Origin: Shewanella algidipiscicola
GTDB lineage: Bacteria; Pseudomonadota; Gammaproteobacteria; Enterobacterales; Shewanellaceae
Length of the DNA stretch: 64,000 nt
NCBI RefSeq assembly: GCF_003605125.1
Contig: NZ_QPQT01000002.1
Location: 248,001-312,000, forward strand
Direction of reading: 5' to 3'
The notes below the pieces were generated by a model. It was given only the letters and a program-made list of their open reading frames with translations. It did not search any database and was not told where the DNA came from. The position numbers and the translations under genes are program-made. Numbering within the stretch: position 1 is the stretch's first letter; every line of letters begins with the position of its first letter. Shown here piece by piece: positions 25,723 through 33,630 of this stretch.

Positions 25723-26601
25723 ATGGATAAGGTGTTTATCATTTCGCAAAAAAAGCAGCAACAAGCCGATGCAATTGCCACAGGAGTGGAGCTTGCTAGT
25801 GCCTTGGGTAAAACGGCCGAGGTGTTTGACTATAGTTATGAGTCTTTTAGTGGCAAAGAGTGTTATAGCCCTCGTCTTGCCGCTGCGGCGAAATTACAAA
25901 TAATGAAGCAGCGTAACAGTGACATTGAAGCGCAGCTGCAATCACTTAAGATAGACGATGTTCCAGTCAACACTGTGTGGACTAAAGATCTATTCGAACA
26001 TGCCTGTCATCATTCTATGCGCCATGGCTTTGATCTTATGATTAAAGCCGTTCAGGATGCCGACCACTACTTACCTGTGGACTGGCACCTGATCCGTAAT
26101 GTAAAAATTCCGCTGATGCTATTGACCGATAATCCATTAAATCGCGCCAATAGCGTGCTGATGGCGGTGGATTTAGGCAGTGATAAACCGATAAAACAGC
26201 AACTTAACCATAATGTGATTGCCTATGCTCGCCAACTTGCCAAGGCCACTGGGTGCGTATTACATCTGGCCTATGTGGTAAGAGTACCTAAGATCCTCAG
26301 GGATATGGATGTCATCAATCCCCGCACTCTGGTTAAAGAGGCTCATCAGCGTTATCAATCTCAGCTCGATGAGCTTGGCTTGCCGCAGGATAATATTCAT
26401 ATTTTAGCGGGTGAGCCGGATCTGTGTTTATATGAACTGGCCTGTCGTTTACGGGCTCGTTATGTGGTGCTTGGGGCTCGTCAGCGCCGTGGTTTGCTTG
26501 GCTGTGTTATTGGTAATACTGCCGAAGCCATGCTGAGCCGTATCCGTAGCAATGTGTTGGTGATCCCTGCCGACGATCAACTAGTGACGCCATCGGTTTA
26601 A
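25723..26601 (+). CDS. Tandem universal stress protein
   Basis: The 292-aa protein consists of two UspA folds (about 1-140 and 145-290). The second has the nucleotide-binding motif LGARQRRGLLGCVIGNTAEAML followed by NVLVIPAD, the standard C-terminal strand; the first is degenerate. The arrangement is that of UspE (E. coli 316 aa) but the identity is not close enough to use that name. A TAGGAGAAAA ribosome site precedes the ATG. Such proteins respond to starvation and stress, often with ATP binding. It stands alone. Confidence 0.85.
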   Translation: MDKVFIISQKKQQQADAIATGVELASALGKTAEVFDYSYESFSGKECYSPRLAAAAKLQIMKQRNSDIEAQLQSLKIDDVPVNTVWTKDLFEHACHHSMRHGFDLMIKAVQDADHYLPVDWHLIRNVKIPLMLLTDNPLNRANSVLMAVDLGSDKPIKQQLNHNVIAYARQLAKATGCVLHLAYVVRVPKILRDMDVINPRTLVKEAHQRYQSQLDELGLPQDNIHILAGEPDLCLYELACRLRARYVVLGARQRRGLLGCVIGNTAEAMLSRIRSNVLVIPADDQLVTPSV

Positions 26602-26913
26602 CGCCTATCAGTGATAGTGTCTTCACGGTGGTTAATTATATTAGCCACCGCAATTAACAGACAAGGTTTCTTTCAAATGCTTAGCCGATGACTAATTATA
26701 GGTTATAGGCGTCAATATGAATGCTGTTGGTCATCAGCATCCCTAATAATTATAAACAGTAAGCTATTTAATACAGTAAGTTACTTAATCAAGGCTGCAA
26801 GATCCCAATGGATCGCTAGCCAATACGTTGTCATGGTTGTAGCGTAATGAGTGGCGTGGCAAGGGGCAAAAGAGCATAGGCATCAGTCGAGTGACCAACG
26901 CCTATGGCTATGT
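26602..26913. other. Intergenic region after the universal stress protein
   Basis: No gene is seen. A GGTGG/CCACC stem-loop at about 26629-26650 lies 28 bases past the stop and may end transcription, although it lacks a T-run. Confidence 0.35.
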
Positions 26914-27174
26914 TTAGTTAAGCAGCGGGTGATCTTCTGGCAGCTGTCGACTGATCCATAAGATCAATTTGTGCTTCATATTCGGCCCATCTTCTTTGTC
27001 TGTGGCCAAGGGCTGGATTAGTTTATCTTGCACTAACAGCCGGTAGATACATTCGACTTTATCTTTAGGAGAGATGCCTTTGCCGAAATCGGCAAATCCG
27101 CGTTTTTTTGCGTAACCTACACCAATATCCATGGCGAGTTTTAACAGTTGTGCGTCATGCTTACCTTGTTTCAT
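26914..27174 (-). CDS. DUF5062 family protein
   Basis: The 86-aa soluble protein begins MKQGKHDAQLLKLAMDIGVGYAKKRGF and contains KVECIYRLLVQDKLI and NMKHKLILWISRQLP, the conserved blocks of DUF5062, a family seen in Shewanella and Vibrio with no known function. The frame is open ten codons further upstream but GGAG lies six bases before the ATG at 27174, which also matches the family start. It appears monocistronic. Confidence 0.8.
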   Translation of the reverse strand: MKQGKHDAQLLKLAMDIGVGYAKKRGFADFGKGISPKDKVECIYRLLVQDKLIQPLATDKEDGPNMKHKLILWISRQLPEDHPLLN

Positions 27175-27351
27175 AAAAGGCTCCATCAAAGCTGATAAAC
27201 ACAAGCTACCCTAAATCATATCAATAACAAAATAGCTAAGCCCCATTTTTGAATAACAGGGGCAATTTGTGTTTAAGTGGACAATCAACTGGTTACTCTT
27301 ACAGCAATCAGCGATAAATAACGGCACCATCATCATAGGAGGTCACAGCGT

Positions 27352-27753
27352 ATGATAGAGGTTAAGGGAGTGGACCATGTGGTTTTTCGTACCACCAAGC
27401 TTGAGGCTATGCTGCATTTTTATACGCAGGTACTTGGTTGCCATCTGGAGCGGCAGCTAGCAGAAGAAGGCTTAACTCAACTGCGTGCAGGCACCGCCCT
27501 CATTGATATTGTCACTTGCGATAGTGAACTCGGCCGTCTCGGTGGCAAGGCACCGCAGCAAGATGGCCGTAATGTCGACCATGTATGCTTGCTCATCACC
27601 TCTATGGATGAGCAGGCATTACTGGGTTATCTCGCTGAGTTTGACATCACTACAGAGGGATTCGCCAAGCGTTATGGGGCCCAAGGTTTCGGGCGCTCGG
27701 TTTATATCAACGACCCAGAGGGGAATGTGATCGAGTTAAAGCTCTCGAATTAG
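27352..27753 (+). CDS. VOC (glyoxalase/bleomycin-resistance) family protein
   Basis: The 133-aa protein is one VOC module pair: VKGVDHVVFRTTKLEAMLHFYTQVLG at the start with a metal-ligand His, and YINDPEGNVIELK at the end with the last ligand Glu. The His in NVDHVCLLI is a third likely ligand. Members include metal-dependent dioxygenases, isomerases and antibiotic-binding proteins, so substrate cannot be set. GGAGG lies nine bases before the ATG. Confidence 0.85.
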   Translation: MIEVKGVDHVVFRTTKLEAMLHFYTQVLGCHLERQLAEEGLTQLRAGTALIDIVTCDSELGRLGGKAPQQDGRNVDHVCLLITSMDEQALLGYLAEFDITTEGFAKRYGAQGFGRSVYINDPEGNVIELKLSN

Positions 27754-27820
27754 TGCTATCCAAAGGGCAGCTTGTAGCATTTGATTTTCAATGGCCTGCC
27801 GCGGCTTTCCGGGCTGGCAA

Positions 27821-27909
27821 TTCGGTGGGTCGCTGCAAGTATATCCTTATACGCTCGACGGTGGCATCCATGCCACCAACCCCCACCGCCATACCTATAC
27901 CGACTTATC
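27821..27909. repeat. 89-bp direct repeat, copy 1
   Basis: It matches the copy at 28111 except for one base (27847 T against C). It contains the palindrome GGTGGCAT-cc-ATGCCACC at 27860-27877, flanked by further GGTGGG and CCCACC arms that could fold into a longer structure. Confidence 0.85.
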
Positions 27910-28110
27910 ACTCTCTTTGATTTAGCCGTAATTGGTATCCACAGAACCATTAAAAGCTAAATTATTTTTGGACAGAAGTGTTCTGGCCTTCGAATGAAGG
28001 GGCTGGCATTTTTGGCTTGTAGCATTTAGTCGAGTTAGTTTTTATTTATTGATGGTAGCGTTAACCTTTATGGCAACCAATTGCCTGCAGCAGGCCTTTC
28101 GTGCAGGTAT

Positions 28111-28199
28111 TTCGGTGGGTCGCTGCAAGTATATCCCTATACGCTCGACGGTGGCATCCATGCCACCAACCCCCACCGCCATACCTATACCGACTTATC
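28111..28199. repeat. 89-bp direct repeat, copy 2
   Basis: Second copy, 290 bases after the first, with 88 of 89 bases identical. The sequences just left of both copies are also related (a GCCTGC-rich palindrome), so the real unit is longer than 89 bases. Confidence 0.85.
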
Positions 28200-28435
28200 T
28201 ATCTCAGAGGAAATAACCCAGGGTAAGTGCGGTTTTAGCCTTTGAAATCATGGATGATTTCGCCGTTCCCACATGGACGTGCTGGAATAACGTCCATGTC
28301 TACAAGTCAGTTCGACAATCCCTGTTGCTCTTTCGTGAGCCCGAAGCTAGGCTTCACTCACTCCAACACCGAATACGCCAAACGCTACTCAAATAAAACT
28401 CAAAAATGCCAACTTTTTATTTCTAGGCCGAGCCC

Positions 28436-29152
28436 TTATGCAATACTGGCCTGCAATGCGGTTAGCTCATGATCTGTTAGTTGCCGCAATTGTCCAGGCG
28501 GTAAGTCACCAAGTGATAAAGACTCAATGGCCACACGCTCAAGGTCGACTACCCGATAACCCAATGCTTGACTCATACGGCGTATTTGGCGGTTTAACCC
28601 TTGGGTGAGTACTATTTCAAACTGACTGTCATCTAAACGCCGTACTTGGCAGGGCAAGGTGGTGAGGTTTTTATAGCTAACCCCAGCAGCCATCTGGGTA
28701 AGAAATAGCTCATCGAACGCTTTATTGAGTCGCACTCGATAACGTTTACGGTGGTGAAAATCGGGGTGCATTAAACGCTGTGTCAACTCCCCGTCGTTGG
28801 TCAAGAGTAATAAGCCGCGTGAGTCTTTATCCAGCCGCCCCACAGGGTAAAGGCGCGGCTGCTTGGGCAGTAGATGCCACAGGCTAGATGGGTCGTGGGG
28901 CAGCAGGCGGCAGTCGGTGCCGACCAGCTTGTTGAGCATCCAATATTGCTTGTGCTCCACTGCGGGCAAAGGTTTGCCTTGATAGCAAATGTGTTGCTGC
29001 GCCGCTTGGCCTTGCGGGGTGTCGATTAGGGTAACGCTGTCGATATGATTAGCTAGGCGGCCATCGATGCTGATTTGGCCATCACGGATAAACCGGGTCG
29101 CACCGCGGCGAGAGCATAAACCGGTAAGGGCGATATATTGAGCTAAACGCAT
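28436..29152 (-). CDS. RsuA/RluB/E/F-family pseudouridine synthase
   Basis: The 238-aa protein has a short N-terminal S4-like RNA-binding region (MRLAQYIALTGLCSRRGATRFIRDG) and the catalytic motif GRLDKDSRGLLLLTNDG with the conserved Asp, then GLNRQIRRM. It isomerises a uridine in rRNA to pseudouridine. Length and motif resemble RluE or RsuA relatives, but the S4 domain and sequence do not decide which uridine is modified. A longer RluF-like paralogue lies at 44655. The ribosome site is weak. Confidence 0.85.
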   Translation of the reverse strand: MRLAQYIALTGLCSRRGATRFIRDGQISIDGRLANHIDSVTLIDTPQGQAAQQHICYQGKPLPAVEHKQYWMLNKLVGTDCRLLPHDPSSLWHLLPKQPRLYPVGRLDKDSRGLLLLTNDGELTQRLMHPDFHHRKRYRVRLNKAFDELFLTQMAAGVSYKNLTTLPCQVRRLDDSQFEIVLTQGLNRQIRRMSQALGYRVVDLERVAIESLSLGDLPPGQLRQLTDHELTALQASIA

Positions 29153-29263
29153 GACGGACTCTGATTAAATTAAAATAGGGATAGAAAAGCTTATTATAGT
29201 CAGATACTTCAATCGATTAACTGTTTAAATTATTTATCTAGTAACTTAATTGGTCGTGGGTGT

Positions 29264-29965
29264 TTACCAGGTGACAGCCAGCTTGGCCGATATCGAGTCG
29301 TGATAGCTTTTTCTCGCCAGCTTCTTGATACTGAGCGCCAGTATGATGCACCAGATGGTTACTAAATGGATTTGACACCACAGCAGATAGGTCAGTACAC
29401 AGGGGACCTGTTCGCCATGGGGACAGGGATCAAAACTTAAACTATCCCAGTTGAGCATGAACGCGAGTACCGAGGCGCAGCATACGCCTAACAGGCTGAC
29501 GATCATCAGTGGCGTTGGGCAGATATTTTTATGATTAATATGGCCTAACAAGCTAATACAATAGAGGCTTAGGGTGCTGATTAAAAAAGTGGTTGAAAAT
29601 AATCTGTGCTCAAACAGGTAATTAATCGGGTAGATCCCCATGAGTATGATGCTAATGCCTACCGCGGATCCCACCAGGGCAATGGTGTGGCTAAATTGGT
29701 TCAAGTGCAACTGCTGTAAACCGTACATGGCCAGTAACATACAAATGCCGGTGAGGATCAGCCCCATGTTAAAAATGTATGCCAGTGGCGAGCGAATATA
29801 GTTGCCCAAATTGCTAGGGAGTTGGCTAAAAATCAAGTTGCCCATCAATTGGTACTGGGCGAGTAAGGTAATGGATATTCCTACAATGGCGACGACTGTG
29901 CCAGCTAAAATAGTAAAAATCACCATGCGGTGGAAATCGTAATTGATGGGGTTATATCTTGTCAT
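29264..29965 (-). CDS. Six-span hypothetical membrane protein
   Basis: The 233-aa protein begins MTRYNPINYDFHRM and has about six hydrophobic segments separated by short loops, with three Cys residues in the loop near residues 180-190 (DPCPHGEQVPC). The general layout recalls DUF998-type membrane proteins, but no family is claimed. The ATG at 29965 is preferred because the frame further upstream would run through a terminator hairpin at 29999-30019. Confidence 0.5.
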   Translation of the reverse strand: MTRYNPINYDFHRMVIFTILAGTVVAIVGISITLLAQYQLMGNLIFSQLPSNLGNYIRSPLAYIFNMGLILTGICMLLAMYGLQQLHLNQFSHTIALVGSAVGISIILMGIYPINYLFEHRLFSTTFLISTLSLYCISLLGHINHKNICPTPLMIVSLLGVCCASVLAFMLNWDSLSFDPCPHGEQVPCVLTYLLWCQIHLVTIWCIILALSIKKLARKSYHDSISAKLAVTW

Positions 29966-29990
29966 AACATCGCCAGTTAGGATTGCGATA

Positions 29991-30019
29991 AATAAAAAGG
30001 AGTGCAGTAGTTGCACTCC
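29991..30019 (-). terminator. Terminator of nhaC
   Basis: GGAGTGCA (29999-30006) pairs with TGCACTCC (30012-30019); on the minus strand the stem is followed by TTTTTATT. It ends the NhaC transcript about 180 bases past its stop and sits just before the membrane-protein gene. Confidence 0.8.
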
Positions 30020-30197
30020 CTTGATTCATTCGGCGATCAGTCATCACTGTCTCATATCGTTTATTTACAGATGCATCTAACGATAGGGTGAGTAGTCGCC
30101 TTATATTCCTAAGGTGGTAGTTTAAACCATAATTAACGCTTAATACACAACTGCAATTAATTCCTTAACAGTTGTTTCTCTATGTGTCTGCGCTGCA

Positions 30198-31562
30198 TTA
30201 ATGGCGCTTACGTAAAATCACAATTGCAATAGCAACCAGTGCTAATACCATGCAGTACCAAGCGTGGCTCACCGCTTCAATGGGGCTGATGGCAAAGATA
30301 GAGGCGATCAATAATGCCTGCGCGCCATATGGGAGCAGTCCCTGCACTATGCATGAAAAGATGTCTAAGATACTGGCCGCACGTTTAGGCGTAACTTGAT
30401 GTTTCTCTGCTAAGTCTTTGGCGATATTACCCGTTACCACAATCGATACCGTGTTATTTGCCACACAGGTATTGGTCAGGGCAACCATGCCTGCAATACC
30501 CAGTTCAGAGGCACGCGTCGATGCTTCACCTTTATGTTTGGAAAAGCGGGCGATCAATTTTTCAATCTGTTTATTAACAAAAGCTAAGCCGCCTTGTTGC
30601 TGCATTAAGGCCGCGAGTCCACCGACTAACATAGATAGAATAAAGATCTCCTGCATGTTAGTGAAACCTGCGTAGATATCTTTACCAAAGATGATGAAGT
30701 CATAGTCACTGGTGAATAACCCGGTCGCACCAGCAAGCAATATGCCCACAGTCAGTACCACAAACACGTTAAGCCCTGAGACTGCCAAAACCAAAATGGT
30801 TAAATAGGGGATGACATTAATAAAATCAATTTCTTGTGGCGCAACATCCGCTTGACCTTGGCCTGCTAGGGTAAAGAAGATCATGGTGATGATGGCGGCC
30901 GGAATAGCAAAAATCAGGTTTTCTCTGAATTTGTCTTTCATGTGGCAGCCTTGGGTGCGAGTCGCCGCAATAGTAGTGTCAGAAATGATCGACAAGTTAT
31001 CACCAAATAACGCGCCGGAGATCACCGACCCGGCCATCACCGCTAGCTCAATTTGGGCTTCGTTAGCCACGCCGAGCGCAATAGGTGCTACAGCGGCGAT
31101 AGTGCCCATTGAGGTGCCCATGGCAGTAGCAATGAAGGCGGCGATGACAAAAAATCCCGGAAGCAACAGGTTAGAGGGGACTAACGACAGTCCTAAAGCG
31201 ACGGTGGCATCAACGCCGCCTGTCGCTTTAGCGACCGAGGCAAATGCGCCAGCCAGTAAATAGATTAAGCACATGGCAATAATATTGGAATGGCCAATAC
31301 CGGCGATAAAGGTTTCTATCCCTTGGTTGAGCTTCTGCTTAGAGATCAGTAGGGCCAAAATGATGGCGGGTAAAATGGCGATGACACTAGGAAGTTGATA
31401 AAAGGCAAAGTCTACTCCTTGGTTTTGAAAGTAGACGCCAGCGCCAATAAATAAGGCTAAAAATACCAGTAAGGGTATTAAGGCAATAAAAGAAGCCTGT
31501 GGCTCACTAGAAGCGGGGGCATGTTGCTCATGTGTCGGTGTTGTCAATGTGTTCTCTCTCAC
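30198..31562 (-). CDS. NhaC-family Na+/H+ antiporter
   Basis: The 454-aa polytopic protein (about eleven spans) has the NhaC-family blocks GNIIAMCLIYLLAGAFASVAKATGG, SGALFGDNLSIISDTT and ANNTVSIVVTGNIAK, where charged and polar residues line the ion path. Members exchange Na+ for H+, or in some cases transport amino acids or dicarboxylates coupled to Na+. The start is GTG at 31562 with GAGG seven bases upstream; that GAGG is part of a hairpin (see the leader). An in-frame TTG at 31547 is an alternative. Confidence 0.85.
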   Translation of the reverse strand: MRENTLTTPTHEQHAPASSEPQASFIALIPLLVFLALFIGAGVYFQNQGVDFAFYQLPSVIAILPAIILALLISKQKLNQGIETFIAGIGHSNIIAMCLIYLLAGAFASVAKATGGVDATVALGLSLVPSNLLLPGFFVIAAFIATAMGTSMGTIAAVAPIALGVANEAQIELAVMAGSVISGALFGDNLSIISDTTIAATRTQGCHMKDKFRENLIFAIPAAIITMIFFTLAGQGQADVAPQEIDFINVIPYLTILVLAVSGLNVFVVLTVGILLAGATGLFTSDYDFIIFGKDIYAGFTNMQEIFILSMLVGGLAALMQQQGGLAFVNKQIEKLIARFSKHKGEASTRASELGIAGMVALTNTCVANNTVSIVVTGNIAKDLAEKHQVTPKRAASILDIFSCIVQGLLPYGAQALLIASIFAISPIEAVSHAWYCMVLALVAIAIVILRKRH

Positions 31563-31569
31563 TGCTTAG

Positions 31570-31583
31570 CCTCGCTAGGCGAG
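31570..31583 (-). promoter_or_regulatory. Hairpin sequestering the nhaC ribosome-binding site
   Basis: On the minus strand CTCGC (31583-31579), CTA, GCGAG (31575-31571) form a stem, and the last bases of it plus G31570 are the GAGG Shine-Dalgarno for the GTG start seven bases later. Pairing would block translation unless an alternative fold releases it. Confidence 0.5.
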
Positions 31584-31606
31584 TACGTGTCGTTAAAACA
31601 AGGTGC

Positions 31607-31666
31607 TGACCTAGGGTTCCCATGCCCTCCTTGCAGGAACCTATCGCCTCGATGCGATAGTGGTCA
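31607..31666 (-). promoter_or_regulatory. Structured nhaC leader, candidate riboswitch aptamer
   Basis: Read on the minus strand, TGACC (31666-31662) pairs with GGTCA (31611-31607), closing a junction with two inner hairpins: TATCGC/GCGATA (31659-31654 with 31647-31642) and GGTTCC/GGAACC (31641-31636 with 31620-31615), the latter with a purine-rich loop. It begins about ten bases after the predicted transcription start and precedes the ribosome-site hairpin. The ligand is unknown; ion-sensing classes in front of cation antiporters are the natural guess. It was not matched to a known class. Confidence 0.5.
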
Positions 31667-31681
31667 TCTCAATTAAGCAAG

Positions 31682-31710
31682 AGGATATGAGATTGAAAGA
31701 CGTCTGTCAA
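31682..31710 (-). promoter_or_regulatory. Sigma-70 promoter of nhaC
   Basis: A perfect TTGACA (31710-31705), a 17-base spacer and TATCCT (31687-31682) predict transcription starting near 31675, directly before the structured leader. Confidence 0.65.
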
Positions 31711-31721
31711 TTTAGACGTCT
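31698..31721. promoter_or_regulatory. Dyad overlapping the nhaC -35 element
   Basis: AGACGTC (31698-31704) and its complement GACGTCT (31715-31721) flank the -35 hexamer. Such a placement suits a repressor. AGACGTC appears again just before the divergent DUF3087 start, at about 31898. Confidence 0.45.
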
Positions 31722-31906
31722 AGATGTTTTTACTGCTATTTGTTTTGTTTCTGTTAAATCTGTTATCACGTCATCGCATGTAATTCGACTCGACAAGGCA
31801 ATGAGCGTAATTACACCTGGTTTAAATATAGTGGTGTAATGCCATTTTATGGGTAAGCCATGGTAATCTTACGCCTTATTTTTTGGGTTATTTACAGAGA
31901 CGTCAG

Positions 31907-32431
31907 ATGAAATTAATCGAAATAGACAAGATCACCTACCGTGAACATTTAAACCGTGTGATCATAGTGTTTATTGCTTGCCTTGCTTTCTTGTCGTTAC
32001 TAATGGGCCAGCTGTTGATCAGGTTATGGGGCCAAGTTGAAGTAGCGACAGGCGAATCGACGGGTAATTTTCATCTTAATTTTTTAGGCGTACTGTTAGC
32101 TTTTGCTTTATGTGGTGGGGTGTTATATCGACAGCGGCATCATGACTATTTTAAAGAGATCTATTATGTGTCGCGTTTAAAAGCGCTGCATAATCGCATC
32201 TATCGAAAACTAAAAGCCATTAAACTTGCGGCACAGAACAACGATATCAATGCGTTGATTATTTTGAGCTTCTATTACACTAGCTTAAAATTTGTTTACC
32301 TGTTAGATGACAACACCTTGACCCTAGGTGAGGTGGACGTTGAGCTAAACCGGATTAATCAGCAGATTGAGCGTTTAGGGCTAACGGTAGGCGCGCAAGA
32401 TTTTAGCGCCGAGTTACTAACGCGCTTTTAG
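31907..32431 (+). CDS. DUF3087 family membrane protein
   Basis: The 174-aa protein starts MKLIEIDKITYREHLNRV and has two hydrophobic spans (about 14-38 and 58-76), then a cytoplasmic helical domain. The start pattern and layout match DUF3087, present in marine gammaproteobacteria with no known role. It is divergent from nhaC. The ATG at 31907 is preferred over upstream codons that lack a ribosome site. Confidence 0.7.
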   Translation: MKLIEIDKITYREHLNRVIIVFIACLAFLSLLMGQLLIRLWGQVEVATGESTGNFHLNFLGVLLAFALCGGVLYRQRHHDYFKEIYYVSRLKALHNRIYRKLKAIKLAAQNNDINALIILSFYYTSLKFVYLLDDNTLTLGEVDVELNRINQQIERLGLTVGAQDFSAELLTRF

Positions 32432-32577
32432 GGGGAACTCGTATAGCCCTATCTTGGGGGCAAGCTTTCAGTCTGCCGATGAGCCGGTGAATTTAGGGCC
32501 TAGGCATCCGAGCTGGTGATGAAAGGCAAACACTGGCGAGTGCTCTGCTGGCTGTTAAGTTAACGGCTTGATAGGAC

Positions 32578-33513
32578 CTAACTGGGCATATCTAGGCCAA
32601 ACACTTCATTAAACGCCGCCATCAACAGCTCGACTTTGGCGGTTTCTCGCGCCGAGTGCTTATACACCATCGACAAATTAAACGGATAACTGGCGGCATC
32701 GCCGTGAATTATCTTCATCTGACCCGCCTCTAGCTCTTGCTGGATATAGCTTAGCGGCAGGTATCCAATATAGCAGCCCGATAAAATTAAGGTTTTACGA
32801 GTATCAAACTGATACGCTTTTGCCGACAAATTTAAGCGTTTTAATTGCTCGCGCCCATCGGGATCGATATCGACGCCAGGGTGGATAGAGGCGGTTTTTG
32901 ACAGCATTTCGGCGCTGATCTGGGCATCACTGAGCTTAAAGTAGGGGTGCTGAGCGCTGCAGCACAGATAGATAGGCTCGCTAAACAGTGTGCGGTAGTG
33001 CAATCCTTCAACCTGCTGATAGCTTGGCAGTAAGCCCACATGGGCCTTGTCTTGCAGTAACGATTTCTCGATATGGTGCAGCGCTTCACCGTCTAAAATC
33101 AGGTGTAGCTGGGGTTGGCGCGCATGGATGTAGGCCACCACCTGTGCCAGTTTCTGTTGCATGGTGTGATCTAACTGATCGGCACATAAGATCACCAACT
33201 CGCCGATCAGCTCCTCGCCTAGGTTATTCACAAACATAGAGAAATCATTGAGTGAGTCAAACAGTTCTATGCAGGCGTGATACACGGCTTGTCCCGCCTC
33301 GGTCAGGGCAAATCCGCCACGGCCTCGGCTGCACAATTTCAGTTTCATGCGGCTTTCAAGGTTGGACATATGCACGCTAATGGTCGAGCGGGTGACACCC
33401 AGTTCGGCTTCGGCTGCGGCAAAGCCGCCATTCTCCACTACGGTGCGAAAAATGCGCAGCAAGCGTAGGTCATATTCGGTGACAGCCTTAGGGATGATCG
33501 ATTGCTTGCTCAT
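32578..33513 (-). CDS. LysR-family regulator divergent from gabDT
   Basis: The 311-aa protein has the winged helix FAAAEAELGVTRSTISVHMSNLESRMKLKLCSRGRGGFALTEAG within its first 80 residues, and a PBP-like effector domain. It lies 117 bases from the divergent gabD gene and is the probable regulator of GABA catabolism, by position. The ATG at 33513 is favoured over one five codons upstream. Confidence 0.82.
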   Translation of the reverse strand: MSKQSIIPKAVTEYDLRLLRIFRTVVENGGFAAAEAELGVTRSTISVHMSNLESRMKLKLCSRGRGGFALTEAGQAVYHACIELFDSLNDFSMFVNNLGEELIGELVILCADQLDHTMQQKLAQVVAYIHARQPQLHLILDGEALHHIEKSLLQDKAHVGLLPSYQQVEGLHYRTLFSEPIYLCCSAQHPYFKLSDAQISAEMLSKTASIHPGVDIDPDGREQLKRLNLSAKAYQFDTRKTLILSGCYIGYLPLSYIQQELEAGQMKIIHGDAASYPFNLSMVYKHSARETAKVELLMAAFNEVFGLDMPS

Positions 33514-33630
33514 AAGTTTTACCGTCATAAAACATTGTGTTGATTATTTTGTATTTAACCTGAGTTGCTTTTGCTATTCAATAGACAAATTTAGTGACTA
33601 AAAGCTCAGCCCTTTTGATTTGGAGTATTT

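Larger units (their letters stand above)
27754..28435. repeat. Block of dispersed palindromic repeats
   Basis: These 680 bases hold no credible gene. They contain two 89-bp direct repeats (given separately), two copies of a GCTTGTAGCATTT motif (about 27769 and 28017), GAAATCAT/ATGATTTC at 28244-28261, a perfect ACATGGACGT/ACGTCCATGT hairpin at 28271-28299, and a GAAGC/GCTTC hairpin near 28344. The composition suggests a cluster of intergenic mobile palindromes of the REP type, of a kind found scattered in Shewanella genomes. Confidence 0.7.

Noticed and set aside
27754-28435. CRISPR array
   Set aside because: Only two 89-bp copies occur, far longer than CRISPR repeats, with no regular spacing and no cas genes nearby.
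28242-28472. 76-codon plus-strand frame
   Set aside because: It runs through the palindromic repeats and into the end of the pseudouridine synthase gene.
31607-31666. Lysine or TPP riboswitch in front of nhaC
   Set aside because: The element is only about 60 bases and lacks the conserved cores of both classes.
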